From positions 1-26,882 of the forward strand of contig CAJUQB010000065.1 of NCBI GenBank assembly GCA_910588285.1: DNA of 26,882 bases, read 5' to 3'. The stretch is from an uncultured Lachnospiraceae bacterium. GTDB taxonomy: Bacteria > Bacillota > Clostridia > Lachnospirales > Lachnospiraceae. The notes beneath the pieces were generated by a model that searched no databases, was not told the DNA's origin, and worked only from the letters and a program-made list of their open reading frames with translations. The position numbers and the translations under genes were made by a program. Shown in pieces: positions 8,243 through 15,283 of the stretch (within the stretch, counting starts at the first letter, position 1; every line of letters starts with the position of its first letter).

Positions 8243-8890
8243 ATGGCAGTTTTGGAAGAGATCATAACAGCGATTGAGCAGGGGAGGCGAAGGCAGCTGA
8301 AAATGCTCATTGAGGAGGCTGTGGAGGAGGGGATTTCGCCGGAGCAGATCCTGAATGAGGGATTCCTGCCGGCGATGGACAATGTCAGCAGAAAATATCA
8401 CAATGAGCAGTTCTTTGTGCCGGAGGTGATTCTTGCGTCCCAGGCCATGAATGTGGGAACCGCCATCCTGGAGGAGTATTTGGGCGGGCAGCAGCCTCCG
8501 TCCATAGGCCGTGTGGTGATTGGCACCGTGAAGGGGGATCTGCACAATATCGGGAAAAATATTGTGGTGATGATGCTCCGGGGGGCCGGATTTGAGGTGA
8601 TTGACCTGGGCTATGATGTGTCTGTGGACGCCTTTCTGGATACGGCCCAGGCCTGCGAAGCGGATATTATCTGCATGTCTGCCATGCTGACTACCACCAT
8701 GGCGGAGATGAAAAAGGTGATCGGCAGGCTGGTGAACCGGCGGCTTCGGGACCGCTATATTGTTATGGTGGGGGGAGCCCCGGTGACTGCGGCCTATGCC
8801 ATGGCCATTGGTGCGGATATTTACACAGAGGATGCCGGGAGCGCGGCGCTGATGGCCAAGGAGGCCATGCGGAAGAAGGGGAAGCTATGA
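8243..8890 (+). CDS. Corrinoid (cobalamin-binding) protein B
   Basis: The predicted 215-residue protein is a paralogue of corrinoid protein A. The two align without gaps from residue 91 and by eye are about 60% identical over the cobalamin domain; the N-terminal cap is less alike. The ligand motif GDLHNIGKN (98-106, His101), MSAMLTTTM and VMVGGAPV are intact. The gene follows the activator by 9 bases with AGGGG upstream, so the two should be translated together. Its codons (almost all valines GTG, mostly ATT isoleucine) are like the activator and unlike protein A. The C-terminus (MRKKGKL) lies within a 34-bp-period tandem duplication. A and B may serve different methyltransferases or act at different expression levels; neither partner is visible. 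Confidence 0.92.
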   Translation: MAVLEEIITAIEQGRRRQLKMLIEEAVEEGISPEQILNEGFLPAMDNVSRKYHNEQFFVPEVILASQAMNVGTAILEEYLGGQQPPSIGRVVIGTVKGDLHNIGKNIVVMMLRGAGFEVIDLGYDVSVDAFLDTAQACEADIICMSAMLTTTMAEMKKVIGRLVNRRLRDRYIVMVGGAPVTAAYAMAIGADIYTEDAGSAALMAKEAMRKKGKL

Positions 8891-8924
8891 GGAAGAAGCC
8901 ATGCGGAAGAAGGGGAAGCTATGA
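8864..8924 (+). repeat. 34-bp-period tandem duplication at a gene junction
   Basis: The 27 bases at 8864-8890 recur exactly at 8898-8924, with a period of 34. Each copy contains an AGGGG-type ribosome binding site and ends in ATGA. Copy one supplies the stop codon of corrinoid gene B (TGA 8888-8890). Copy two supplies the start of the radical SAM gene (ATG 8921). Confidence 0.95.
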
Positions 8925-10663
8925 AGATACTGCTGACGGCGATTAATGCAAAATATATCCATTCCAATCTGGCGGTGTACAGTCTCTATGCCTATGCCAA
9001 AAGGCTGTGCCAGCATCTGGCAGTGGCGGAGTATACCATCAACCATTCCCTGGATTTTGTGATGCAGGAGATTTTCAGGCAGAGACCGGATGTGCTCTGC
9101 TTTTCCTGTTATATCTGGAATATCACCTTTGTGGAGGAGCTGAGCCGGGAGCTTCACAAGCTGCTGCCGGGGATGCCCATTTGGGTGGGCGGACCGGAGG
9201 TATCCTACGAATGCGATGCATTTTTGCAGAGGAATCCTCAGATCACAGGCATTCTTCGGGGGGAGGGGGAGCAGAGCTTCTATGGGCTGTGCTGCCACTA
9301 TGCGGAAGGGTCTGTGGAGCTTTCCGGCATTCCGGGCCTGGTATACCGGCAGGAGGGGCTGTCTGCAGCAGCAGAGCTGGTGCAGACGCCGGATGCAGAG
9401 CCTCTGCCCATGGACAGCCTGCCCTTCTGCTATGAGGATCTGGCGGGACTGAAGAACCGGATTGTGTACTATGAGACAAGCCGGGGCTGCCCCTTTCGGT
9501 GCAGCTATTGCCTGTCCTCCCTGGAGAAAAGCCTGCGCCTGCGCAGTATGTCCCTGGTGGAGCGGGAACTGCAGTTTTTCCTGGATCACCGTGTTCCCCA
9601 GGTGAAGCTTGTGGACCGTACCTTTAACTGCAGCCATGCCCATGCCATGGCAATCTGGCAGTATCTTGCGGATCATGACAATGGCGTGACGAATTTTCAT
9701 TTTGAGATTTCCGCAGATCTGCTGAATGAGGAGGAGCTTGGGCTCCTGGGACAGATGCGCCCCGGCCTGGTGCAGCTGGAGATTGGCGTCCAGAGTACCA
9801 ATCCGGATACCCTGGCAGAGATTCGGCGTACCACGGATCTCTGCCGGCTGGAAGAAAATGCGGCGAGGATTCGGTCCTTTGGGAATATTCACCAGCACCT
9901 GGATCTGATTGCAGGGCTGCCTATGGAGGGGTATGACAGCTTCCGGGTATCCTTTGATCAGGTCTATGGGATGCATCCCCAGCAGCTGCAGCTGGGCTTC
10001 CTGAAGGTGCTGAAAGGCTCCTGGCTCTATGAAAACAGGGAACGCTACGGCATCCTGTTCCGCCACAGGCCCCCCTATGAGGTGCTGGCCACCCGATGGC
10101 TGTCCTATGAGGAGCTGCTGAGGATCAAGCTGGTGGAGGAAATGCTGGAGGTCTATGGAAACAGCGGCCAGTATGAGGTTACCCTGAAGCTTCTGGAGCA
10201 GGAATTTGAAAGCCCCTTTGACATATTCCTGAAGGTAGGGTATTATTATCAGGAGAAGGGGCTGCTGTGGAAACAGCATTCCCGGCTGGGACGGTGCGAG
10301 ATCCTGCTGAGGTTCCTGGAACAGGAATGCAGCTGGGCCGACCTGTCCCTGTATCAGGAGGCGCTGACCTTTGACCTGTACTACCGGGAGAACATGAAGA
10401 GCCGTCCGCCCTGGGCCCCGGATCCGGCCCTGTGGAGAGCGCAGGCCAGGAGCGTGCAGCGGAAGGGAGAGAATGCCCATCTGGAGCCCTTTTCTTATGA
10501 TTTTTTCGGGTTTTTGCAGGGACAGAGCGCCCGGCCCAAGAAGCAGGAGGGATGGCAGCTTTACCGTTTTTCTTATGAGGAGCGGGATCCGCTGACCCGT
10601 CAGGCCAGGGTGGAGCCGGTAATGGGGCAGTTTACAGAGGGAAGAGGGGAGACGTCATGTTGA
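8921..10663 (+). CDS. B12-binding-type radical SAM protein with DUF4080-like C-terminus
   Basis: The predicted 580-residue protein has an N-terminal Rossmann-like domain of the B12-binding type (about 1-150; VLCFSCYIWN, IWVGGPEVS, ILRGEGE) without a DxHxxG base-off motif. A radical SAM core follows, with the [4Fe-4S] ligands C190, C194 and C197 (CPFRCSYC) after TSRG. The C-terminal part (about 380-580) is rich in aromatic residues and charge and resembles DUF4080. Such proteins use a SAM radical, some with cobalamin, for methylation or rearrangement; the substrate here is unknown. Its start is provided by the second copy of a 34-bp duplication. The 3' end overlaps the exonuclease gene by 7 bases. 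Placement after the corrinoid genes hints at shared cobalamin chemistry. Confidence 0.88.
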   Translation: MKILLTAINAKYIHSNLAVYSLYAYAKRLCQHLAVAEYTINHSLDFVMQEIFRQRPDVLCFSCYIWNITFVEELSRELHKLLPGMPIWVGGPEVSYECDAFLQRNPQITGILRGEGEQSFYGLCCHYAEGSVELSGIPGLVYRQEGLSAAAELVQTPDAEPLPMDSLPFCYEDLAGLKNRIVYYETSRGCPFRCSYCLSSLEKSLRLRSMSLVERELQFFLDHRVPQVKLVDRTFNCSHAHAMAIWQYLADHDNGVTNFHFEISADLLNEEELGLLGQMRPGLVQLEIGVQSTNPDTLAEIRRTTDLCRLEENAARIRSFGNIHQHLDLIAGLPMEGYDSFRVSFDQVYGMHPQQLQLGFLKVLKGSWLYENRERYGILFRHRPPYEVLATRWLSYEELLRIKLVEEMLEVYGNSGQYEVTLKLLEQEFESPFDIFLKVGYYYQEKGLLWKQHSRLGRCEILLRFLEQECSWADLSLYQEALTFDLYYRENMKSRPPWAPDPALWRAQARSVQRKGENAHLEPFSYDFFGFLQGQSARPKKQEGWQLYRFSYEERDPLTRQARVEPVMGQFTEGRGETSC

Positions 10664-11364
10664 CAGAGTATGTGGCCGTAGATCTGGAGATGACCGGATT
10701 GCGGCTTGCCAGGGACCGGATCCTGGAGATCGGCGCAGTCCATATGAGGGAGAGACAGGAGGCAGGCCGGTATCATGTGCTGGTGAACCCCCGGATTGAG
10801 ATTCCGGAGGAGATCCAGAGGCTCACCGGCATCACCCAGGAGATGGCAGCCCAGGGAATGGAGGCAGCAGAGGCAATCGACGGATTCCTGGAATTTTGCG
10901 GCGGCCTCCCGCTGGTGGGGCACAACATATCCTTTGATTATGGGTTCCTGAAGCAGGGAGCGGTCAATGGGGGGATGGAGCTGGAAGCGCCTGTGGCAGA
11001 TACCCTGAAAATTGCCAGAAAGCTTCTTCCGGCAGAACAGAAGAAAAGCCTGGAGGCCCTGTGCGGGCAGTATGATATTCCGCTGAAGAAGCATCACCGG
11101 GCCCTGGAGGATGCGGCGGCCACGGCACAGCTGCTGGAGCTGCTTCAGGAGACATATGGAGATACTTGTCCGGAGCTGTTCACACCAGGGCCTCTGGAGA
11201 TTAAGGTAAAAAAGCAGTCGCCCATTACGCCGCGGCAAAAGAAATATCTGAAGGAGCTGGCAGCTTACCACAAAATAGACCTGCCTATGGTGGATGGATA
11301 CAGCAAGAGCCAGGCGTCCAGGCTGACGGATCAGCTGATCGCCCGGTATGGCAGGATGCTATAG
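10657..11364 (+). CDS. DnaQ-like 3'-5' exonuclease (DEDDh)
   Basis: The predicted 235-residue protein has the three exonuclease motifs: VDLEMTG (Asp9, Glu11), GHNISFDYGFL (Asp94) and HRALEDA (His147, Asp152), giving a complete DEDDh site. This fits a PolIII epsilon-like proofreading or single-strand nuclease. The last 50 residues (PITPRQKKYLKELA, SKSQASRLTDQLI) form a helical tail found in several Firmicute nucleic-acid-binding proteins. GGGGAG just upstream supports the start, which overlaps the end of the radical SAM gene and suggests translational coupling. The stop overlaps the end of the convergent minus-strand gene by 6 bases. The role in the cell (repair or RNA turnover) is not defined. 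Confidence 0.9.
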   Translation: MLTEYVAVDLEMTGLRLARDRILEIGAVHMRERQEAGRYHVLVNPRIEIPEEIQRLTGITQEMAAQGMEAAEAIDGFLEFCGGLPLVGHNISFDYGFLKQGAVNGGMELEAPVADTLKIARKLLPAEQKKSLEALCGQYDIPLKKHHRALEDAAATAQLLELLQETYGDTCPELFTPGPLEIKVKKQSPITPRQKKYLKELAAYHKIDLPMVDGYSKSQASRLTDQLIARYGRML

Positions 11365-12108
11365 CGTTCCGGAGGGGTCCTGGGGCTCGTCAAAGGGCAG
11401 CTCTGTCAGCCGGGAGTCCAAAAAGGAGAGATCGTATTCTTCCTCGGAGGGCAGCTCCCTGGCCGGAGACAGCGGTTCCTCTGTGGAGATTACATCCCGG
11501 TAGAGGTCCATGGAGTCCAGAGCCTTTAGAATCGGTTCCTTTTGCAGGGAGCGCAGCAGCTTGGCATACTGCTTCAGCTGGGCAAAGCCGGTCTGGTTCT
11601 TGTTTTCCAGACAGATTGTGCCAAGAAGGGTATAGGTGCCCTTAATGTCGCTGCCGAAGGCTACGGCAGTGTGAAGCACCTGTTCTGCCTCTTTCCTGTA
11701 GTTCAGCTCATAGAGGCGGCTGCCCCATTCCTGCAGCAGGCAGACCAGCTGGGTAAAATGTTCGTCGTATTCCATCAGGAGCGGAAGGTTGGGCGCGCCG
11801 TATTTCAGCTTCAGAGCCGTGTTGGTTTGGCCGGACAGGTTCAGGATCTTCTCCTTGGACAACGCCGCCAGCTCCTCCTCGCACCGGGTCAGAGCCGCAT
11901 CCTCGGGGCAGCGCCCAAATGGAAGGTCCTCCAGGGGAAGCTGAAGATAGGGGAGCTGGGAGATATCCTGCCGGCGGGTGGCATTTGCCAGCTCCTCCTG
12001 CTCCCAGAAGCGCTTTTGCTCCGCCTCCTGCTTCCGGTCCACAGACAGGCGCTTGATGGTATACCAGATAATGAATATGAGGAAGCATGTAAAAATCGGA
12101 AATTTCAT
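11359..12108 (-). CDS. Membrane-anchored protein of unknown function, possibly TPR-like
   Basis: The predicted 249-residue protein has one N-terminal membrane helix (about residues 3-20: FPIFTCFLIFIIWYTI), followed by charged, mainly helical sequence. Residues about 120-200 (EWGSRLYELNYRKEAEQVLHTAVAFG, then TYTLLGTICLENKN) have the spacing of tetratricopeptide helices. The last 40 residues are acidic and probably disordered. I do not recognise a named family. The start at 12108 is preceded on the minus strand by AAAGGA. The gene converges on the exonuclease with a 6-base overlap of stop codons and diverges from the membrane microprotein. It probably scaffolds protein interactions at the membrane, which is inference only. 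Confidence 0.75.
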   Translation of the reverse strand: MKFPIFTCFLIFIIWYTIKRLSVDRKQEAEQKRFWEQEELANATRRQDISQLPYLQLPLEDLPFGRCPEDAALTRCEEELAALSKEKILNLSGQTNTALKLKYGAPNLPLLMEYDEHFTQLVCLLQEWGSRLYELNYRKEAEQVLHTAVAFGSDIKGTYTLLGTICLENKNQTGFAQLKQYAKLLRSLQKEPILKALDSMDLYRDVISTEEPLSPARELPSEEEYDLSFLDSRLTELPFDEPQDPSGTL

Positions 12109-12215
12109 GTACTACCATCCTTTCAAATGCTGTGCGCGATATGTTGAATATGAAACGCACATATAATTTGCTGTATATTATTTCGTTCAAATCAAAAAGA
12201 AATGAGGTGAAGGGT
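12109..12215. promoter_or_regulatory. Divergent promoter region
   Basis: This 107-base AT-rich gap feeds the minus-strand membrane protein and the plus-strand microprotein. TATAAT at 12162-12167 is a perfect plus-strand -10 box, but the nearest -35-like TTGAAT (12144-12149) is too close. On the minus strand TTGAAC occurs at 12190-12185 with AT-rich candidates downstream. Exact promoters are uncertain. Confidence 0.4.
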
Positions 12216-12320
12216 ATGAATTATCGCAACTCGAAACGCAAACGAACGATTACAGCTGTGATTGTAATCATTCTGGTGGCAGCTATGCTGCTGTCAGTGC
12301 TGGTTTCAGCCTTTGTCTGA
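12216..12320 (+). CDS. 34-residue single-pass membrane microprotein (DUF4044/Prli42-like)
   Basis: The 34-residue protein starts with a strongly basic patch (NYRNSKRKR) followed by one hydrophobic helix (about residues 11-34) rich in Val, Ile, Leu and Ala. GAGGTGA just upstream of the ATG is a good ribosome binding site, and a TATAAT lies about 50 bases upstream. The layout of a basic N-terminus and one helix ending at the C-terminus matches small conserved Firmicute proteins annotated as DUF4044 or Prli42-like. In Listeria, Prli42 anchors the stressosome at the membrane. No stressosome gene is nearby, so the function here is open. The basic end should face the cytoplasm. Confidence 0.7.
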   Translation: MNYRNSKRKRTITAVIVIILVAAMLLSVLVSAFV

Positions 12321-12400
12321 GCGCAGGATGCTTCTGTTCATAATATACATAATATACAGAAACAGATGAAATCTGTCAATGATATTGGTTGAATTACATC

Positions 12401-12432
12401 TTGAAAAACACTATATTTATGATAAAATAGTG
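12401..12432 (+). promoter_or_regulatory. Promoter of the VanW-domain gene with overlapping inverted repeat
   Basis: TTGAAA (12401-12406) and TAAAAT (12423-12428) are 16 bases apart. An inverted repeat, CACTAT (12409-12414) and ATAGTG (12427-12432), overlaps the -10 box and could be an operator. Confidence 0.55.
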
Positions 12433-12519
12433 ACTAGACATAAGATATTTTACAGGATAATTTACAGGCGAAATGGGAATAGCTGATTCAGAGACGGATC
12501 AGGATAGAGAGGTATTGAG

Positions 12520-14172
12520 ATGAAGAAGTGGAAATTGTTTCTGCCTATGGGATTATTTGCAGTCGTTTTGACAGCAGCGGGGGCGCTGTCCTTTTCAACC
12601 AGGGCCCAGATGCCGGAGGACAACCGAATTCCGGACCGTGTGTATTTCGGTGAGATTGACGGCAGCGGGCTGACCAGGGAGGAAGCAGTGGCAGAGATTG
12701 AGGCACATGTGGAGCAGCTGGGGCAGACCCCTGTGACGCTGAAGGCCGGTGAGAACGCAGTGGAGACCACGGCCGGGGAGTTGGGGCTTACCTGGAGCAA
12801 TCCGGAGATTGTGGAGGAGGCGGAGGGCCTTGGCAAGTCGGGGAACCTGATTATGCGCTACAAGGTCATGAAGGATCTGGAGCATGAGGACAAGGTATAC
12901 GAGATCGGTTATTCGGTGGACGAAGAGAAGATTGCAGCTGTCATTGAACAGCATATGGGCGATTTTGAGACAAAGGCCAAGGATGGCGATCTGAAGCGTG
13001 AGAACGGGGAATTTGTCTATGTGCCGGGAAGCCAGGGAGTTACAGTCAACGTGGAGGCTTCCGTGGCTTCTGTGGAGCAGTTCATGAATACCCAGTGGCG
13101 CGAGGCAGCCGGAACCGGTGCGGAGATCGAGCTGGTGGCAGAGGTGGTTCCCTATCGGGGGACTCCGGAGGAGATGGGACGGGTGAAGGATGTCCTGGGG
13201 TCCTATCACACGAATTTTTCCACATCAGCGGCCGGGCGGTGCCAGAATCTGACCAATGGAGCGGAGAAGATCAATGGCGCGGTTGTATTTCCCGGCGAAG
13301 AGTTTTCCGTTTATGAGTATACGAATCCCTTTACCGCAGAGAACGGATATGAGCTGGCCGGCTCCTATGAGAATGGCCGTACCGTATCCTCCTACGGCGG
13401 CGGGATCTGCCAGGTATCTACCACGCTGTACAATGCGGTGATCCTTGCGGAGCTGGATATCACCATGCGGTATCCCCATTCCATGATTGTAACCTATGTG
13501 GAGCCTTCCCAGGATGCGGCCATTGCCGGAACCTACAAGGATCTGCGGTTTGTGAATAACACGGACAGTCCCATCTATATCGAGGGATATACAGAAGGGA
13601 AGGAGATCTACTTTACCATCTATGGCCATGAGACCAGGGATGCCAACCGGGAGGTCAGCTATGTGAGCGAGACCACCGGCAGCAACGATCCGGGCACAAA
13701 GTTCGTGGCGGTTGACGCGCCCATCGGAACCATCAACCGGGTGCAGGGAGCCCATGAAGGGAAAACGGCGAAGCTCTGGAAGGTTGTGAAGGTCAACGGC
13801 AAGGAGATCAGCCGGGAGGAATTCAATACCAGCAGCTACAGCGCGTCTCCTGCAATCTATGAGGTGGGGGTATCCTCCTACAATTTGATCGCAGTGGAGA
13901 ATATGAATGCAGCCATTGCCACCCAGGATGAGGCGACCATCCGGGCAGCGGCAGCCAGCTGGGCTGATAACGGACTGGGAGGATTCGGGGTACAGGATCC
14001 CATTAACGACGTGACCACGCAGCCGGGCGTGACCCCACAGCCAGATACGGGGACAAGTGTGCCGGATCCGGGAACCACAGTACCGGATCCTGGAACCGCA
14101 GTACCGGATCCCGGGACCGGGACAGGAGATGCCGGAACACAGCCGGATCCTGGAGCGGATCCAATTGATTAA
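12520..14172 (+). CDS. Secreted VanW-family protein with peptidoglycan-binding-like domain
   Basis: The predicted 550-residue protein starts with a signal peptide or anchor (about residues 1-28). Residues about 40-235 resemble the putative peptidoglycan-binding domain found in YoaR-like proteins. The VanW domain follows (about 240-370) with its signature GGGICQVSTTLYNA near residue 293 and YPHSMIVTYV. A further beta-rich domain extends to about 470. The tail is rich in Pro, Asp, Gly and Thr and holds three 7-residue VPDPGT-type repeats. VanW proteins act at the cell envelope, but their biochemical role is unsettled; this is not evidence of vancomycin resistance, as no van ligase genes are present. 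GAGAGG (12507-12512) supports the start. A promoter lies about 90 bases upstream, so the gene is probably monocistronic. Confidence 0.88.
   Translation: MKKWKLFLPMGLFAVVLTAAGALSFSTRAQMPEDNRIPDRVYFGEIDGSGLTREEAVAEIEAHVEQLGQTPVTLKAGENAVETTAGELGLTWSNPEIVEEAEGLGKSGNLIMRYKVMKDLEHEDKVYEIGYSVDEEKIAAVIEQHMGDFETKAKDGDLKRENGEFVYVPGSQGVTVNVEASVASVEQFMNTQWREAAGTGAEIELVAEVVPYRGTPEEMGRVKDVLGSYHTNFSTSAAGRCQNLTNGAEKINGAVVFPGEEFSVYEYTNPFTAENGYELAGSYENGRTVSSYGGGICQVSTTLYNAVILAELDITMRYPHSMIVTYVEPSQDAAIAGTYKDLRFVNNTDSPIYIEGYTEGKEIYFTIYGHETRDANREVSYVSETTGSNDPGTKFVAVDAPIGTINRVQGAHEGKTAKLWKVVKVNGKEISREEFNTSSYSASPAIYEVGVSSYNLIAVENMNAAIATQDEATIRAAAASWADNGLGGFGVQDPINDVTTQPGVTPQPDTGTSVPDPGTTVPDPGTAVPDPGTGTGDAGTQPDPGADPID
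14059..14121 (+). repeat. Three 21-bp tandem repeats in the VanW gene tail
   Basis: Three in-frame 21-base units (14059-14079, 14080-14100, 14101-14121) encode VPDPGTT, VPDPGTA and VPDPGTG. Each holds GGATCC or a near copy. The units probably form a flexible, wall-spanning tail that can change in length. Confidence 0.9.
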
Positions 14173-14184
14173 GCAGACATTCGG

Positions 14185-14220
14185 AGGCTGTCTCTGCAGA
14201 GAGACAGCCTTATGCTATTT
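14185..14220 (+). terminator. Intrinsic terminator after the VanW-family gene
   Basis: AGGCTGTCTCT (14185-14195) pairs over 11 bp with AGAGACAGCCT (14200-14210) around GCAG. The following TTATGCTATTT is only moderately T-rich, so termination may be partial. Confidence 0.7.
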
Positions 14221-14250
14221 CCAAATAGAATTATGAAAGCGAGAAATCAT

Positions 14251-15234
14251 ATGAAGGTTGGTAAAGTACCTGAGAATGTATTAAAGCGTTCTGTATTTAA
14301 GCAGCTCCATACCAAAAGGCCGGAGGTTTTGCTTGGAGCCGGGATTGGCGAGGACTGTGCAGCTGTTAAATTAAATCAAGATGAAATTTTTGTCCTGTCT
14401 ACGGATCCAATCACAGGCGCCACCCAGGATATCGGCAGTCTTGCCATTCATATAACCATGAACGATCTGGCTTCCGCGGGGGCGGAGCCTGTGGGCGTAC
14501 TGCTGACGATTCTGCTGCCGGAGGGAACCCAGGAGCAGGAGCTTCGCGATATCATGGGGCAGCTGGAGGAGGGCTGTGCTCAGGCAGGCGTACAGATTAT
14601 GGGGGGCCATACGGAGGTGACCCGTGTGGTGAACCAGCCTCTGATCACTGTGTGCGGCGTGGGCAAGGCCAAGGAAGGGCAGCTGGTATCTACAGCCGGT
14701 GCGCGGCCGGGAAATGATATTGTGATTACCAAATGGATCGGCCTGGAGGGAACCTCCATTCTCGCCAAGGAGAAGAGGCAGGAGCTGCTGGAGCGCTACC
14801 CGGCCCATATGATTGAGACGGCCAGGGGCTTTGACCGATATCTGTCAGTGCTGCCGGAGGCTGCTGTTGCAGTAAAATGTGGGGTTACTGCCATGCATGA
14901 TGTGACGGAGGGGGGGATCTTCGGCGCACTGTGGGAGCTGGCGGAGAGCTCCGGGATTGGGCTGGAGATTGATCTGAAGAAGATACCCATCCGCCAGGAG
15001 ACCGTGGAGGTCTGCGAGTTCTTCGGAATCAATCCCTATCAGCTGATATCCAGCGGCAGCATGCTGATAGCCGCAGAGGATGGGAGCCTGCTGGTACAGG
15101 AGCTTCAGAAGCAGGGGATTCATGCTGTCCTTGTGGGGAAGGCCACCAAGGGCAACGATCGCATCCTGCTCAATGAGGAGGAGCGAAGATTCCTGGAACC
15201 GCCAAGAGCAGATGAATTATATAAAGTAGTTTAA
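14251..15234 (+). CDS. AIR synthase/HypE-like (PurM-fold) protein
   Basis: The predicted 327-residue protein has the two-domain PurM/HypE/SelD/ThiL fold. The N-terminal ATP-binding half contains LGAGIGEDCAAVKL, STDPITGA and HITMNDLASAGAEPVG; a central GGHTEVT precedes the C-terminal half with HDVTEGGIFGALWELAE. The closest functional relative is the hydrogenase maturation factor HypE, but the C-terminus (PPRADELYKVV) has no terminal cysteine, which HypE needs to carry carbamoyl and cyanide. No hydrogenase or hyp genes are nearby. I therefore call it an ATP-using PurM-like protein of unknown substrate. I start it at 14251 (MKVGKVPENVLKRSV); the frame runs back to 14212, but that start lies inside the preceding terminator region. 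No clear ribosome binding site is visible. Confidence 0.8.
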   Translation: MKVGKVPENVLKRSVFKQLHTKRPEVLLGAGIGEDCAAVKLNQDEIFVLSTDPITGATQDIGSLAIHITMNDLASAGAEPVGVLLTILLPEGTQEQELRDIMGQLEEGCAQAGVQIMGGHTEVTRVVNQPLITVCGVGKAKEGQLVSTAGARPGNDIVITKWIGLEGTSILAKEKRQELLERYPAHMIETARGFDRYLSVLPEAAVAVKCGVTAMHDVTEGGIFGALWELAESSGIGLEIDLKKIPIRQETVEVCEFFGINPYQLISSGSMLIAAEDGSLLVQELQKQGIHAVLVGKATKGNDRILLNEEERRFLEPPRADELYKVV

Positions 15235-15240
15235 ATTTTC

Positions 15241-15258
15241 GTCCTGGAGAGACAGGAC
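15241..15258 (+). promoter_or_regulatory. Inverted repeat upstream of the Lrp/AsnC gene
   Basis: GTCCTG (15241-15246) and CAGGAC (15253-15258) form a perfect 6-bp inverted repeat around GAGAGA, 25 bases before the regulator start. No T-run follows. It could be an autoregulatory site, but it is short. Confidence 0.3.
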
Positions 15259-15283
15259 AGAGATGAGCAGGGAGGATGCAGAG

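Noticed and set aside
12520..14172. Vancomycin resistance function for the VanW-domain gene
   Set aside because: No VanA/B-type ligase, VanH, VanX or VanRS gene is present. VanW domains are common in Clostridia without resistance.
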